A stretch of 43,119 nt of DNA from Chromera velia (taxonomy: Eukaryota; Sar; Chromeraceae). The stretch lies in assembly GCA_018398765.1 (NCBI GenBank), contig JAHBMJ010000652.1, positions 1 through 43,119 of the forward strand, written 5' to 3'. Position 1 is the stretch's first letter. Each line of letters opens with the position of its first letter. The notes below the pieces were generated by a model. That model was not told the origin of the DNA. It saw only the letters and a list, made by a program, of their open reading frames with translations, and made no database searches. This document shows, piece by piece, positions 21,765 to 33,600 of the stretch. Both the position numbers and the translations under genes were made by a program.

Positions 21765-22907
21765 TTACTGACAGTGTCTGTGTGGAGTTTTGGGTCGCTG
21801 GAAGTTTCTCCCTCTGCCCCCCCTTCCTCTCTGGTGGTTCTCCCCTCTCCCCCGGTAGCCGAATGAACTGCCACCGTTGGGATGCCCTTGCTGGAGCTTC
21901 TGCAGTTCATCGTAGGTGATCATGACATAGTCCTTCTTCCCTTGCTGGCCTCCCCCCCCCTTCTCGTCGGGGAAGGCCATTCCGAACGTCGCCGCAAAGA
22001 GGGCGCACAGTTCGGCTTCCGTCATGATCCGTCCATCCATCAGTCTCTTCAGCTCTTCTCCTCTGAGGACGGACCCATACGCACGAGCTACCAGAACATA
22101 CAGGGAGGTGATCTCGACGTCGTTTTCCTCCATCTTGTAGAATACTCTTTTGTTCTGCAGATTGCCTGCGAGATTCTTCACATATACACCGTCCACCCTT
22201 CTATCTCCTAGATCCATCTTTCCGATCGCTCTGTATTTCTTTTGGATGTCATGAATCCAGAGAGGGAAAGGAGTGTCTGTAGGCTTTCCTCTGCATACAA
22301 AATGAAAAACAGACTCTTTGGCTGAGAGAAATGCAGGCCAGGGATCTTTCACGGTTTGGGATTCGAGCCACCCCCGGAGGCAAAATAGATCTTCTTCATA
22401 TAGCGTATCTGTACCGAGCGGAGCGAAGGCAGAATTGAGAGAATCGAGAACATTGCCACCTAACTGTTTCTTGAGAAAAGTTGTGATCATTTTTCTGTAC
22501 TTACGGCAACCGGTAGAGTTCTTGTTCATGGTGATCGTCGTGAGGCCGCACGCTTTGATGCTTCGGGAAATCGCCGTCCTAAGGCGATCGATCCGAGTAG
22601 GGTCCGTGCCGTCGTAGAGCATTCCTTGCATTGCCTCGTTGAAGTGGTGAGCGACGAGGCCCTTTGTCTCCTCCCAATCTGTCTTGAAGGTCACGGACTT
22701 GATGAGAACATCCGGATGATCTCCACCGAGACCTGCGAGGGTGGTGGGATCACTTACTGCCTCATGCGGATCTTGAGGCTCCACCGTCACGTGCTCAAAT
22801 TGAATGTCTTTGCCATTCAAGAGCTGATCCTTTACCCGAGTGGCATATGGATCGTTCTTATCAACTGCCTGCGGTGAGAAATGCCCAGCCTGACTCCTTG
22901 CCGCCAT
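21765..22907 (-). CDS. gag: Copia Gag-like protein
   Basis: 380 residues from ATG at 22907, which lies 121 nt inside the 5' LTR. Mostly helical, charged sequence; the C-terminus is Gly-Arg rich (SSFGYRGRGENHQRGRGGRG) and replaces the usual CCHC knuckle as a probable nucleic-acid-binding tail. It ends at TAA right after a CAG codon, and the same frame goes on with more RGG-type sequence, so the stop cuts the basic tail in two. Confidence 0.8.
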   Translation of the reverse strand: MAARSQAGHFSPQAVDKNDPYATRVKDQLLNGKDIQFEHVTVEPQDPHEAVSDPTTLAGLGGDHPDVLIKSVTFKTDWEETKGLVAHHFNEAMQGMLYDGTDPTRIDRLRTAISRSIKACGLTTITMNKNSTGCRKYRKMITTFLKKQLGGNVLDSLNSAFAPLGTDTLYEEDLFCLRGWLESQTVKDPWPAFLSAKESVFHFVCRGKPTDTPFPLWIHDIQKKYRAIGKMDLGDRRVDGVYVKNLAGNLQNKRVFYKMEENDVEITSLYVLVARAYGSVLRGEELKRLMDGRIMTEAELCALFAATFGMAFPDEKGGGGQQGKKDYVMITYDELQKLQQGHPNGGSSFGYRGRGENHQRGRGGRGRNFQRPKTPHRHCQ

Positions 22908-23009
22908 GGCTGCAAATACTCAAGACAGAAGAACTGACGATGTTCAGACAGAGACTGGAGAAAGAAGAAGAGACTGCTCTGTGCGATGTTTCTCTGACAA
23001 ACCACCACG

Positions 23010-23026
23010 CCCCATTTCCGTCACCA
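23010..23026 (-). promoter_or_regulatory. Candidate primer-binding site
   Basis: Two bases inside the 5' LTR the minus strand reads TGGTGACGGAAATGGGG. The initial TGG is complementary to the CCA end of a tRNA. The matching tRNA cannot be named from the window; it is not the common initiator-Met site TGGTATCAGAGC. Confidence 0.5.
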
Positions 23027-23028
23027 CC

Positions 23029-23339
23029 TGACGAGACTTTAGGGCTTATAGGTTTTTCCTACCTGGGTAAGTCTGTTCCATTAGAGTCCAAGTACGTTCA
23101 CGCCTTTCCATCAATGATCTACTTCAATCAACTGTGGTTTCATTTCTCTGCATGCTTTTCGTGCGGCTTAATTCAATCAGATGTATATCGCTTTCCATGC
23201 ATTTAATTCGCTCAATTCCTCGCTCGTACTGCGCGGTGCGCGGTGCCGCTGCGCGTTGGTGCCTTTGTGTTTTGTCAGTCTCGCGTTGGTCTGGCTTGGC
23301 GCGCCTCTCTACGCCGATTTGCCTTTCACTAGGGCTTCA
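23029..23339 (-). repeat. 5' LTR of the copia element
   Basis: 311 bp, direct copy of 15437-15747 with eight substitutions and no indels. It contains the element's presumed promoter. Confidence 0.95.
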
Positions 23340-23347
23340 TTAAAAAT

Positions 23348-23713
23348 CCATCTAATTCGAAATACTTGAAAAGATAGTACGACGAACTGTGCTTTACTGT
23401 ACTTTAGTACTTTACCCAGATTTGAAACTAACGGAACGAACCGGAACCTTTTGACAAAGAAGGCTAGATCCGCCCCTCATACATGGGGATGCGGTAGGAC
23501 GCGGCATGCATAAAAAAAAGCCCGATCATTATGATAAAACACAAAATTTATATATTTCCGCCTAGAATACCTCGGTGCGCATTGCGCGCCCATGGACTCT
23601 CGCGTGTACATTAGGACATGCATGCAAAACAGATTTTTTACTTTTTTTTCAACAGCGCGCTAAACCTTATAATTTTAAATAATTAATTTTTTTGGGGGGG
23701 GTATTTGCAAGTA
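23348..23713. other. Intergenic, no gene seen
   Basis: AT-rich sequence with A/T homopolymers and a G8 run near 23692-23700. No repeat or gene recognised apart from CATGCA-type palindromes. Confidence 0.4.
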
Positions 23714-23739
23714 AGCATGCAGTGCATGCATGCGCATGG

Positions 23740-23905
23740 AAATACACGTCTCCTGCATGACGATTGCATGAGGAGACTTTACCTTCTTTTTAATGTTGGA
23801 GAAAGATCGTCCGCCTACATACTACTCATTGTGCATGTCGCTTCATCAAAAGATTCTTTTGGGTCAGTTCCTGTATTGAAAGAAACAGAAGCCTGCATGA
23901 ATCTC
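23740..23905 (+). repeat. Left arm of ~165-bp inverted repeat
   Basis: Pairs with 26007-26160. It contains the last ~25 codons and the stop (TGA at 23826-23828) of the enclosed minus-strand gene. Relative to the right arm it has an extra ~15 nt containing that stop. Confidence 0.85.
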
Positions 23906-25864
23906 CCAAGTTCCTCGAGAAACTGTGACGAAGGCCCCGCTCGGCCCAAAATTTGCCCGTGCGCGGGAACTGATCGCGGCGCGCGCTAGCTGTGTCGGAG
24001 TAGAACAGGACGAGCATACAGACGACGGCGGTTTTTGTGAAGCCGCGCCTCTCTGAGAGCGCCATGCCATCTCTGTGAAGAAAGACCGTGGACACCGTGT
24101 CGCGGGGTGTGAGGAGGGAAGCCGTCCCTGAAGACTCCAGAAACCCACCTTGCCCGCTCACTCCCTCCTCGCATCCCTGCAGATGAGAAGCAGGTGAGAA
24201 GAGAGAATGCATGAAGAACGAAAGGAACATACACACACACACAGACTCAGAGAGAGTGAGAGAGAGACAGAGAGCTTCTCAGCAGCCACCATCAGGGAGG
24301 TAAGAGAAGGCAGCGTGAATGCAAAACAGAAAGAAGACTCGAATAGATTCACAGTTTCATGCGGATCACTCTGAACAGATCGCTCATAAACAAATCTCTC
24401 TTCACGGACTTGCAACACACCGATCTGTCACAATTAAGCTGTGCAGTACCCGTTGCCCCTCCTAAACAGATAATTGATAAATATATTGCGAAAAGGCCGC
24501 GCGGGCTCGAAACACGCAAAGTTTTCAGTCTTTACTTTCTTTCTCTTACGTCCTCCACTTCAAGCTCAGTTGATCCTCTCGATCCGACCCTTTGCTAGAG
24601 TGCTGCCATGCAGGCAGGGTGAAAGGAAGTCGTTCAGTCGATCATTCATTCGTCACTCTGTCTCGATTTCAAACACTTCGAATTGCTTCATTCGATCGGA
24701 TTCATGACGCAAGTGAGCGTTGTCACTGGAGAAACTGTGCATCCAGGATTGCGGCAGTCTATGCAGATCCTCACCTCTGCTCTCTTCAAATCGTCCGCCT
24801 CGGCCCCGACACTTTCAAGCGCAAAGTCGACGGCAACATCCACCAGAGACATGTCTTTGAGGGTCTCAAAGCGCTGAGGGAAAACAATTAAGAGAGGCAC
24901 CAGAAGAGAGAGAGAGGTGTGGAGAGCAAAACTCATTTAGGGAAAGGACAGACAAAGAATACGTGCAAGGTAGATTGTGTAAGACTCCGATCATCGTGGA
25001 GAGCAGAAATCCGAAATTAAAGAACGGACGAGCGTGCACGATCGAAGATCGAGACTGAGTCTACACATTAGATTCGAAACTGAACAGAGAGAAGAAACAG
25101 GAAGGAAAGCGAAAAGCTTTTGTCCTTGCTCAAGCAGACGACCTGCCCCCTTTTCCCCCATTCCTCCTTTCCCCTTTTCTGTCTTCTTGCCCTCTCTGTC
25201 CACCCCAAGAACGGCAGCAGAGCTTCTCTCGATCAGAATCCGTTGCTGCACCCCTGACTCTCTGATTCTCTGAGTCTGAGTCTGAGTCTGACTGGCTGAC
25301 TGACCTTTTTGTCGCCACACAGGAGTCGGGCCTCAGTGGCTGATGGCAGCTTGCTCTCGCAGAGGTCACTGTACTTGACGCTGAAGACCGAAGACTCTTT
25401 GCACTCTTCTTTGTGAAGTGTTCCCTTCAGAGCGGAAGTGGAAGCTGCAATCTTCTCTTCAAGTTGAGCCGCGTTAGCTCCTTCAAGGGCCTGTCCCTTA
25501 GTCAGAAACTCTGAAGTCAAGCCGATGAGTGCCAAAGTCTCCGTTTGCCCGCAGTTCAGCTTCTCGGCAGAGCGGAAAACTTTTCGAGACACATGGAGGG
25601 CGTCTCCGTCCTTGTTCGTCTCCTTTTGGCAAAAGTGGAGCGCACCCATGGGGGCCGCCTGCAGACCGGGTCATGCAAACACGAGGGTTGACGACACTGC
25701 TTTCTGTATGTATTTAGATGAGAGGGATGTGAACCTCGATGCGTACTGGAATGGATCAAAAGCATGCATGCAGCATGAGTTATATAACTGCTCATGAGAC
25801 TTATATAAATTGCAGCCAGGCTGACCAGGATCGCCAGAACCAAAAAGGCCAGTACCCTGTTCAT
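23826..25864 (-). CDS. Predicted secreted Cys-containing protein, four exons
   Basis: Proposed CDS is complement(join(23826..24176,24775..24873,25305..25658,25826..25864)), 280 residues. Exon 1 encodes a signal-peptide-like start, MNRVLAFLVLAIL. Exon 2 begins after GGTCTGCAG with AAPMGALHFCQ and has several Cys (FCQ, NCGQ, EECKE, DLCES, LLCGD), plausibly disulfide-bonded. Exon 3 is 33 codons (acceptor CCCTCAG, donor GAG|GTGAGG). Exon 4 starts GCEEGVSG after CATCTGCAG and ends KRHAQ. All junctions are phase 0. The exon 2 donor AAG|GTCAGT is good; the exon 1 donor (CTG|GTCAGC) is the weakest point. Family not recognised. The gene lies wholly inside an inverted-repeat-bounded segment, and its 3' end is part of the repeat arm. 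Confidence 0.55.
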
Positions 25865-26006
25865 TTTGTGTGAACCCGATATTCTGAGTTGCGAAGGAAG
25901 CAGATCACCACGAAGGGAATCGAAGCCTGAAGCTGTATGTTTGTTTAGGAGTGTTCCAACCTCAAATCTGCGCCTGTGCTCGCTGATGGGTACCCTGCTA
26001 GTTCTA

Positions 26007-26160
26007 GAGATTCATGCAGGCTTCTGTTTCTTTCAATGCAGTAACTGACCCAAAAGAATCTTTTGATGAAGTAGTATATAGGCGGACGATCTTTCTCCAA
26101 CATTAAAAAGAAGGTAAAGTCTCCTCATGCAATCGTCATGTATGCAGGAGACGTGTATTT
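26007..26160 (-). repeat. Right arm of ~165-bp inverted repeat
   Basis: Inverted copy of 23740-23905, lying upstream of the enclosed gene. Here the copy of the exon-4 reading frame is broken by TAA directly after CAG, so this arm does not encode the protein tail. Confidence 0.85.
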
Positions 26161-26190
26161 GTTTTTGTCATGCATGCAGTGCATGCATGC

Positions 26191-27889
26191 TCTGATGATG
26201 CTCATGCGCACTTCAATGCAAGTACAAATTCGAGGGTTCGTGTACAAATTAAATTAACAAGTCAGATTGCGCGCCTTGCGCACGGAAGGAAGTCTGGCAG
26301 AGCGGATCTGCTCAATGGCAGTGAGAGACTTCGGCTCAAAGCTTTATTCAAGTGCGCGACCTTCCGCTAAAAGTGCAACATTTTTTCTCATTTTTTCTCA
26401 TTTTTTCTAAAGACTCGTACGGCAGGTTTGAGAGGTAACGGAATATTCCGAATAATTGAAAAAGAATTAGAAAATCAGATTGCGGTATTTAAGTTAAGGC
26501 ACTGCTTTGTTCTTCCTGGCCGGCCACCCTATGGCATCCAGATAGAAGGTAAAGCAAGGATAAGAACCTTAGGGAAGATCTACAACACGCAGTCATATAA
26601 CAGACTAACAATTTACAGAAGGTTCGTCCCTACATCAGTTTAAGTTCTAGCGCGATCTGGGATTCCAATCGGTTGGATTCACTCTATCATACATAGTTTC
26701 TGCTCATCCTTCTCTTTCAGACTCTAGAGCTGACAGTGTGTCAAACAAATATCAGATTCAAATGATGCTATCCATTGCTCAAGTATCATGTTGCATGAAT
26801 TAATGGTCTCAATTTCTCTTTTTACATGGTCTCAATTTCTCTTTCTTCTCTCAAGCTCTCTCTCCTTGTTTCAGAACTTATAAAGGAAAAAGATTGTGAT
26901 TCGCTTTACCCTGAATCAATGTCCAGTGTGATTGCTCCCGATCAAATCACTTGATTTCCAGCTATTAAGTTGCTCTCACGAATGTATCAGATATTATGTC
27001 TGTGCAATTGATCGATCGAGCTCAGAAGGAACCTCGTGTAAACCGTTCTCGGCACAGGTCAGACCTGTGCGGGCCAGCCAGAGAGGTCTAATGCACTTCG
27101 GCGCTTTCTCTGGAAGCCGCACGTCAGGCATTCGGCATTAGGGCGGGAGGCCAATCCTCCGGACATAAATCCTAATCCTAATCCTAATACAGACTCGATC
27201 GACTTCGATCGACGCGCACGCAATACATATGAAGCAAAGCGCGGCGGCAGAATGTGGCATGGTATGCGGACTTACTCAGTCAAAGCGCATGCGAAGGCTT
27301 AAAGGGCGGCGCCATAGGGTAGGACTCCACAGCACTCACCTTTGAGGGTGTTCATAAAAATTTGTTAAATTATACATCTAAACACGAGAGTAAGCACGCA
27401 TTGCTATGCATTGCGCGCTAAGGTACTATATATTTTACCATACTAGCTATGCCGAGGTAGTATGCTGACTATCATATAGAGCGGCCTAACTAGATAACCT
27501 CTAACCGAGTAACTAACTAACTAATTACCAACCATAACGGTTAATAAAAATTTTGAGTGAGTTTAACCGGGTCATTATTTTTAAGTGGTTTTCTTCATTG
27601 ATTTTCTTTTTAAAAAAGTTTTGAACATAATGGTTTGTTATGAAAATAAACGATTCTATGCCCGGAAGACCCGAAAAACGTCCTCGATTGGAGCTCTGCA
27701 AGCAAGAGAAAAACAAAAAGCAAATTAAATCGTCAACATGTTATGTCTACGTGCAGGCAGTCAAACTGAGAGGCGGCAGTGGAGGCAGCCGGAGTCACGA
27801 CGCCGGCCAGGCAAAGAGACTAGGGGGTACTAGGGGACAAGTTCAGACAGGAAGAAGCAGACATGCAGACAAGACGGGGGAGCTGGAGT
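26191..27889. other. Intergenic, low-complexity, no gene seen
   Basis: Contains three copies of CATTTTTTCT at about 26371-26408 and a direct duplication of ATGGTCTCAATTTCTCTTT at about 26802-26845. A (CCTAAT) run at 27166-27184 lies beside CCGGACATAAATCC, which recurs inverted near 38340. A short frame at 26428-26643 is not recognised. Confidence 0.4.
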
Positions 27890-28625
27890 TCATTCTGTCT
27901 TTATTAATTTTCGACCGGCAGACACGAAGACACAAGAGAGACAAGTAAAAAGATCGACACACCTGCAGACCGGGCACCGATCTCCCCTTGCCATCACCTC
28001 TCGAGCACACGACAGACAGCAGCAAACGTGGCCGCAGGGGGCGATCAAAGTGTCCTTCGGGCCACAGAAACAAACCGCGCACTCCCCGTTCTGTTCGTCA
28101 TCGCTCTGACTGTCTTCTCCATCCCGACTCTTCACCAGACCCTCCGAGCGCAATGCTGTTGTTTGTATTCTGCTCTTCCTGTCCTCAGTGACACACCCTT
28201 GCTGCTCTGCCATCCGACCGTCTGAGTCTTCGGGGTCTCTCAAAAGATCAGCGGAATGGCTCTTCTGCTGGGAAAGAGAGAGGGACTCTCTGGTACTGAG
28301 AAGTTTGTTTTGGTGCTCCGAGAAGCCGGTGTCTGGTTCGGGGATCGATTGAGACGATTGCCGGGGCACCTCGAGGGCTTCCGCGAGGTAGGGGGCCCTT
28401 GTGGTGGGCTCAGAAATGACTTCTGCAAACAGAGAGACGGGGCAAGCAAGAGACACGTGGAGGAACAGTTCGTGAGCGATAGGCAAAGAGTGCAAAACAA
28501 GTTTTACCTGCTGAGCTCTGTCTACCGATCAGAGTCTGTTTGTGAGCATTTCCTTTTCTTTCTTGCTACTTTCTTTTGTTCTCTTTTTCTTGCGTTGTTT
28601 CTTTCTTTCTTTCTTTTTTTCTTTC

Positions 28626-28661
<36 letters not shown>

Positions 28662-30367
28662 TTTCTTTCCTCGTTCATCTATCCCATCCTTGTGTGAGTG
28701 TGTGTGTACGTATGCGTTTGTGCGCGCGCGTCTGTCGCATCTCAGCACACAACGACACAACATCGGCAACGTGGCTGACCCTGAAGAAATCCGTGTAGCA
28801 CTCTCTGTTCAATCCCTCGGCCCCTCATGATTCCTTCCACAATCGCAGCGTCGTCATCGGCTTCCCCATGCGCGTCTTCTTCCTCTCTTGAGGACGACCC
28901 AGGGACAAACGAAGAGGGGCCCCGGCATGCCCCTGAGGAACCTCGACGTCTCCTCGCCACTTGCTCCTGGGCTTCTTGACTATACAGGCTCCTCAATTCC
29001 CTGTTGACACACAACAGCTCTTCCGTCTCCCTCTGCATCTCCCCTGCCGCACGTGCCTCTCGTCTCTTTGACACTCCCAGGCTGCCCCCCTCCTTCCCTC
29101 TCCCTTTCCTGGCAGTTTGAGACAAAGAAAGCGCCAACCGAGTCCCCGAGTCAGGACCCAAGGCGGTCTCCGTCTCCGTCAGCGCCGACGGAGAGGAGGA
29201 GCCAGGAACGGGGGGGCGGGAGGACTTCCCTACGGACACAACGGGGCGCTTCCAAGGGGTAGGGCGCAACCTGGTCCCTCTGACTGGTGCAGGGGCAGCA
29301 GGGGTGTTTCTGGAGTTTGAGTCGGCAGCCGTATCTTTTTGCTGCTTTACAGCTCGAGTGTCTCGGGTCTTTCTCTGGAGCTGGTGGGAGTCTCTTTGCC
29401 ACCCTTGAGACTGAGTGTTTGATCTACTGTCGTTTTGAGTTGTTGCATCTTTCTCGAAAGTGGAAGACGCAAGGATGGCCTGAATTTGAGGTGCAACACT
29501 CTGGTAGAAGGCTGAAGGGGAAGCGGGGGCGTCGATGGACATGGCGGGCAACCTGCCCGTTTCTGAGACAGTCGCATTGATGGAAAGGGGAAGGGCAGGG
29601 CACTCAGGAGGTGGACTCGGAGCTTGGGTGAAATCTGTTTGAATTGTTTTCTTTTGTATCGGTATTTTCTTTGGGGCGACGGCTGGTTTTACGGACGGGG
29701 GGCGAGCAGTTTTTGAGGGCGGCCTTTGAATATGTTGTTCTGCTGTGCAATCTTGTGTTTTCTGTACGCGGTTTGGTTCCTCCTGCTGCTGGATGCTTTC
29801 CCTCTCTTTCTGCTGCTCCTTCAGTAAGAGCAATCTCTCCCGTGCCCTTTGTGCCCTTCGCTGTAGAAATGCCTCCACTCTCTCCCTCTGACTCTCCTCA
29901 TAGTCTTCTTCTACATCTACGCTGCAAATCGGAGTCTGTGTCCCGACACGTATTTCTGCTACGCCTGGCTGCATATGCCCTCCCTCTTTCTCTTTCTCTC
30001 TCTGTCCTGGTTTCCTGTGCAGGCCTCCAGATTCATTTATGGAGGAGGAGGGAGGTTTGTCAGAAGGGGAGCTATCGCGAAGGGGGGGGACGGGTGTGCT
30101 TAGAGGATGGTCTTCCTCTCTCTGTCTCTGTTTGGACGGGGGGGCTCTCGGCTGTAGCGTCTCCTTCTTCTCAGGCTGCCCCTTTGGACTCTTCTGGAGA
30201 GCATATGCAGACCCACGCAACCTGCTGCATGTGTTGCCAGACGATGAAACATGCCGTCTGCGTGCACTCTGGGGGGCGGGAGGTTGGGGAGAGGGGGGCG
30301 TTGGGTAGCGCACACAGTAGGGGTTTAGAGCTGCAGTCACTCAGGCACAAAAACAGAGATCTGTCAG

Positions 30368-30402
<35 letters not shown>

Positions 30403-30578
30403 CTGGCAGGCAGGCAGGCAGACAGACACGCAGGGACATACAGACTTACAGGGGGAGGGTCGTCAGACGAAAGCGTTCAGTTGATGCACGTCAAGAAGGA
30501 CAATTCTGCATAGGTATGACTTGTCCGTCCGTCCGTCCGTCGGTCTCTCTGTCTGTGCGTCCGTCTGCCTGTCTGTCC

Positions 30579-30610
<32 letters not shown>

Positions 30611-33600
30611 GTCCGTCCGTCCGTCCGTGTGTCCGTCTGTCTGTCTGCCGGGCAAACAGTTTTTGAAAAAAAGACACCGATCGGGTCAGATTTAAAAAGA
30701 AAACGTGCGTTCCTTGAAGAAAAAGTCCAGGGCAGCGGTGAACGTCTTTTCGCCCCCTTCGTTGATGCCTCCTCCTGCCGTGTTTCTCACTTTCTCCCCC
30801 CCCTTCTCTTTTTCTTGTTTTCTCTTTTGTGCCCTTCTCGTTCATCGTCTCGTTTCTTTCTGCCTGCCTCTCTGACCTGCGAGATCCGATTGGCAGATCG
30901 TCTCTGTCTCCTGGCCCTTCGTTTGGCATTGATGCTTTGCGAGACTCTTGTTGGGCGTCCCCCCGGGTTCTCTGTGCGATTTTCTGCCTCTTTCTTCTCT
31001 GGCCTCTCCCGACGGGATATCTGCCTCCTGCCTTCTCACTCCTTTTTCTTTCAGGACGCGGGCGGAGTCTGTGGGTGGCTTCGCTGACTCTTTCGGTGTT
31101 TTCGGAGGGTCTGTTGTCCTGCCTTCATTGAGCCTCTGCCTCGTACGTCTGCATGCTTCTGCAAGACCCTCAACAGTCTTCTCTGCATTTGCCTGCACAA
31201 AGAGACAACAGGCGGGTGAGGCTTTGAATCATCTTCTTCTCTGCCTGTCCGCTTGTGTGCCGTTTTCTTGTTTTGTTCAATCGTCCCCCTTCCCATGTAA
31301 CAACAAAGTGGAGACAAACGAAAGAAGCGGATGAGAAGAAGTGTGACCAATTCACCTCAAAGAAACCTGATAAAGCAAGCGAACCATCTCCTGCAGATTG
31401 AGAGATTTTTCAAGACACAGCCGGAGTGAACAAGAGTAAAAGACAGCGAAAGAGAAAATTAGCACGAAGGACGCAAATGAAGAGCGGGTGCGGCAATCAT
31501 CAAAAGACCGACCGCCATCTCTTTCAGTCTCCTCAAAACAGCCCCGCCTCCTTCGTCCTGTTCAATTCTCTCTTTCCCTCCTTCCTCACGCAACACCCCA
31601 CACACTTCCTGTGTCATGTCTGCGTCTGTTGGACCAGCCATTGCCTCCCCTCTTGGCTTTTCGGATGTTTCTCCTTCTTTGATATCTCCTCCGTGACCGA
31701 TCTCTTCTGTATTCTTTCCCGTCGTCTGCCACATGTCCCACCCGATTCCCTTTCTTGCTGCCTCTCTGCTGCTCTCATCTGTTCCCTTCTTCCAGACAGA
31801 GAGAGAGCCCTTGGGAGGAGAGGGGGAAGCCTCTGGGGAAGACGGGAGGGTCTGCGTGACAGAGAGAGTAGGGAGGGAGGGAGAACGGGAGCTTGCGGGC
31901 TGGACGGGAACTAGAACTTCAATTTTCTCTTCCTTCTCTTCCTCTGTCCATCCGACAGCACAACGAGGTTCTTCCTTCTCTGTGCAAGTTTGCACTGCTG
32001 CTTCTTCGTGCGATGCTGAAGATTCGAATCTGCTCGCACTTTCCTTTGTGCTCCGACGAAAAATACAGTTGGTGGATTGCTGCATGGACACGCAAAAACT
32101 TCCCGATGCGGTAGTAGACGCAGTCACTGTGCCGCTCTCCCTGCTGCTGAACTCTGGCGGGCCTCGATGGCCTCTTTCTGTATCTGCAGCACGACTTCGG
32201 CATGCTCTGGGGGATGCGGGGGGTGCAGAGTCTGTGTATGCTTCTTTGCCTTTTCTTTTGGAGAGACCGTGGAGAGGCACGCGGTGCCGTAACCCCTTTT
32301 CTGAAAGAAGTGACTGCGGCGCTGTTTCGGGCGTTTGTTCTTTCAGGGATGACGGACGCAACGAGCCTCTCTGCGCAGCTGCACAGGAAGTGGCAGACAA
32401 ATTCATCTGGCCACTCTGTTGCATTGGAGATCTATTTCTCCTCGTCCTCGCATTCCTCTCCTGCAGTCCTCTGCCACGAGGCGGACCCTGTGGCGCTCTT
32501 CCTTTGTCGTGAGAGGACACTGAGGGATCCTCCCAGATTTTGACCCTGGATCCACTTCCAGACTCTAGACAGACCAGGCCGGGGGGAAGGGGAAGTGATT
32601 GATTCGAGGGGGGGGCTTGGGTGAGTGGGGGAGGGGGGGAGCGCCTGTTGTTCTTGGAGGCAGGGAGGCACAAGGGGTCGAGAAGGAGACGGGAAAGGGA
32701 AACGGTGGCATTCTTTTCGGGCTGCATTGAATCCTCTCTAGCACCGGAAGGAAATATCTTCTTGAAGGCCCCCGTTGCCTTCTTCCTTCCTGCCCTTCCC
32801 AGATCTCCTGTTGACCTCTGCACCCGTTTGTCCAACTCTGCATGCTTCCTCTGTCTCTCCTCTAGATCCTCCAACAGATCTCTGAACGACACAGGGGTAG
32901 CCTCTGCGGAGGAAGAAGAAGAGGGCGGTACGAGGGAAGACGGAGGAGGAAGGAGACGGGGAGGTGACTTGTCTTCTTCCATTCCTCTTCGAAAGGAAAC
33001 AACCTTCTCTGTCTCTGTCGCCTCTGTTCTCTGCATGAACCCGCCGCCTGCCCCCCCCCCGGTCTCAACTTTGTTGACACCATCTCCCCCCTCTCCCTGG
33101 TGACCCTGCAAAACTGTACCGGCAGACGGAACTTCTGTCCTCCTGCCAAGAGCAGAGCTCTCTCTGTTGGGTCGGCTGCCCTCCTTCTTGCCTTGGTCTC
33201 TGCAAGCTGCAACGGCCTCTTCTTCTCTGTGGACGCTGTCACCCCTCAGAAGAGACAAGACTGCCTCAGTGCCTTGCAGGGCGGCCTGCAATCGAAGAAA
33301 TAGGGGGAATAAGGGACGAGCAATTGAACATTCAATCGAAAGCGCCTCCGTTTGAGCGTGCTCACATATTGATACAATTTCCCAAACGAGCCCGCCAACA
33401 AGATCTGTCCCTAGAAAGTCTCTGTCGACAATTTCCTTCTTCCCCATACTCCCCTCTTTCTGCCTCAGTATTCCACAAGACAAGACGCCATCCCACCCCC
33501 CACACAAAAGGGGACCCCAGCACTTTCACTGTACACCTTCCCTCACCTCCTTCTCCATGCAGTTCTGACCTTGCGCATTTGGAGAGGCCATGCGTTTCCC

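Larger units (their letters stand above)
15437..23339 (-). mobile_element. Complete Ty1/copia-type LTR retrotransposon
   Basis: A 7,903-bp element on the minus strand. Two 311-bp LTRs (15437-15747 and 23029-23339) end in TG and CA and differ at eight positions (about 2.6%). The 8-base direct repeat TTAAAAAT flanks the element (15429-15436 and 23340-23347). A primer-binding-site candidate lies 2 nt inside the 5' LTR. The single minus-strand frame encodes gag, protease, integrase, reverse transcriptase and RNase H in that order. Integrase before reverse transcriptase is the copia order. Only two stop codons interrupt the frame from 22907 to 15936. The LTR divergence suggests a moderately old insertion. 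Confidence 0.95.
23714..26190. mobile_element. Inverted-repeat-bounded segment enclosing a gene
   Basis: The arm 23740-23905 is repeated in inverted orientation at 26007-26160. Identity is high apart from two short indels (about 15 nt and 4 nt) and a few substitutions. Just outside each arm sits the palindromic motif GCATGCAGTGCATGCATGC (23714-23732 and about 26171-26190). The span is about 2.5 kb. No transposase is visible. Between the arms lies a predicted secreted-protein gene whose last exon extends into the left arm. It may be a foldback-type element with a captured gene, or a local inverted duplication. I saw no target-site duplication. Confidence 0.6.

Noticed and set aside
27166-27184. 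Interstitial telomere repeat (CCTAAT)n
   Set aside because: Only about three units, and the unit does not match the common TTAGGG or TTTAGGG types exactly; more likely part of a dispersed repeat.
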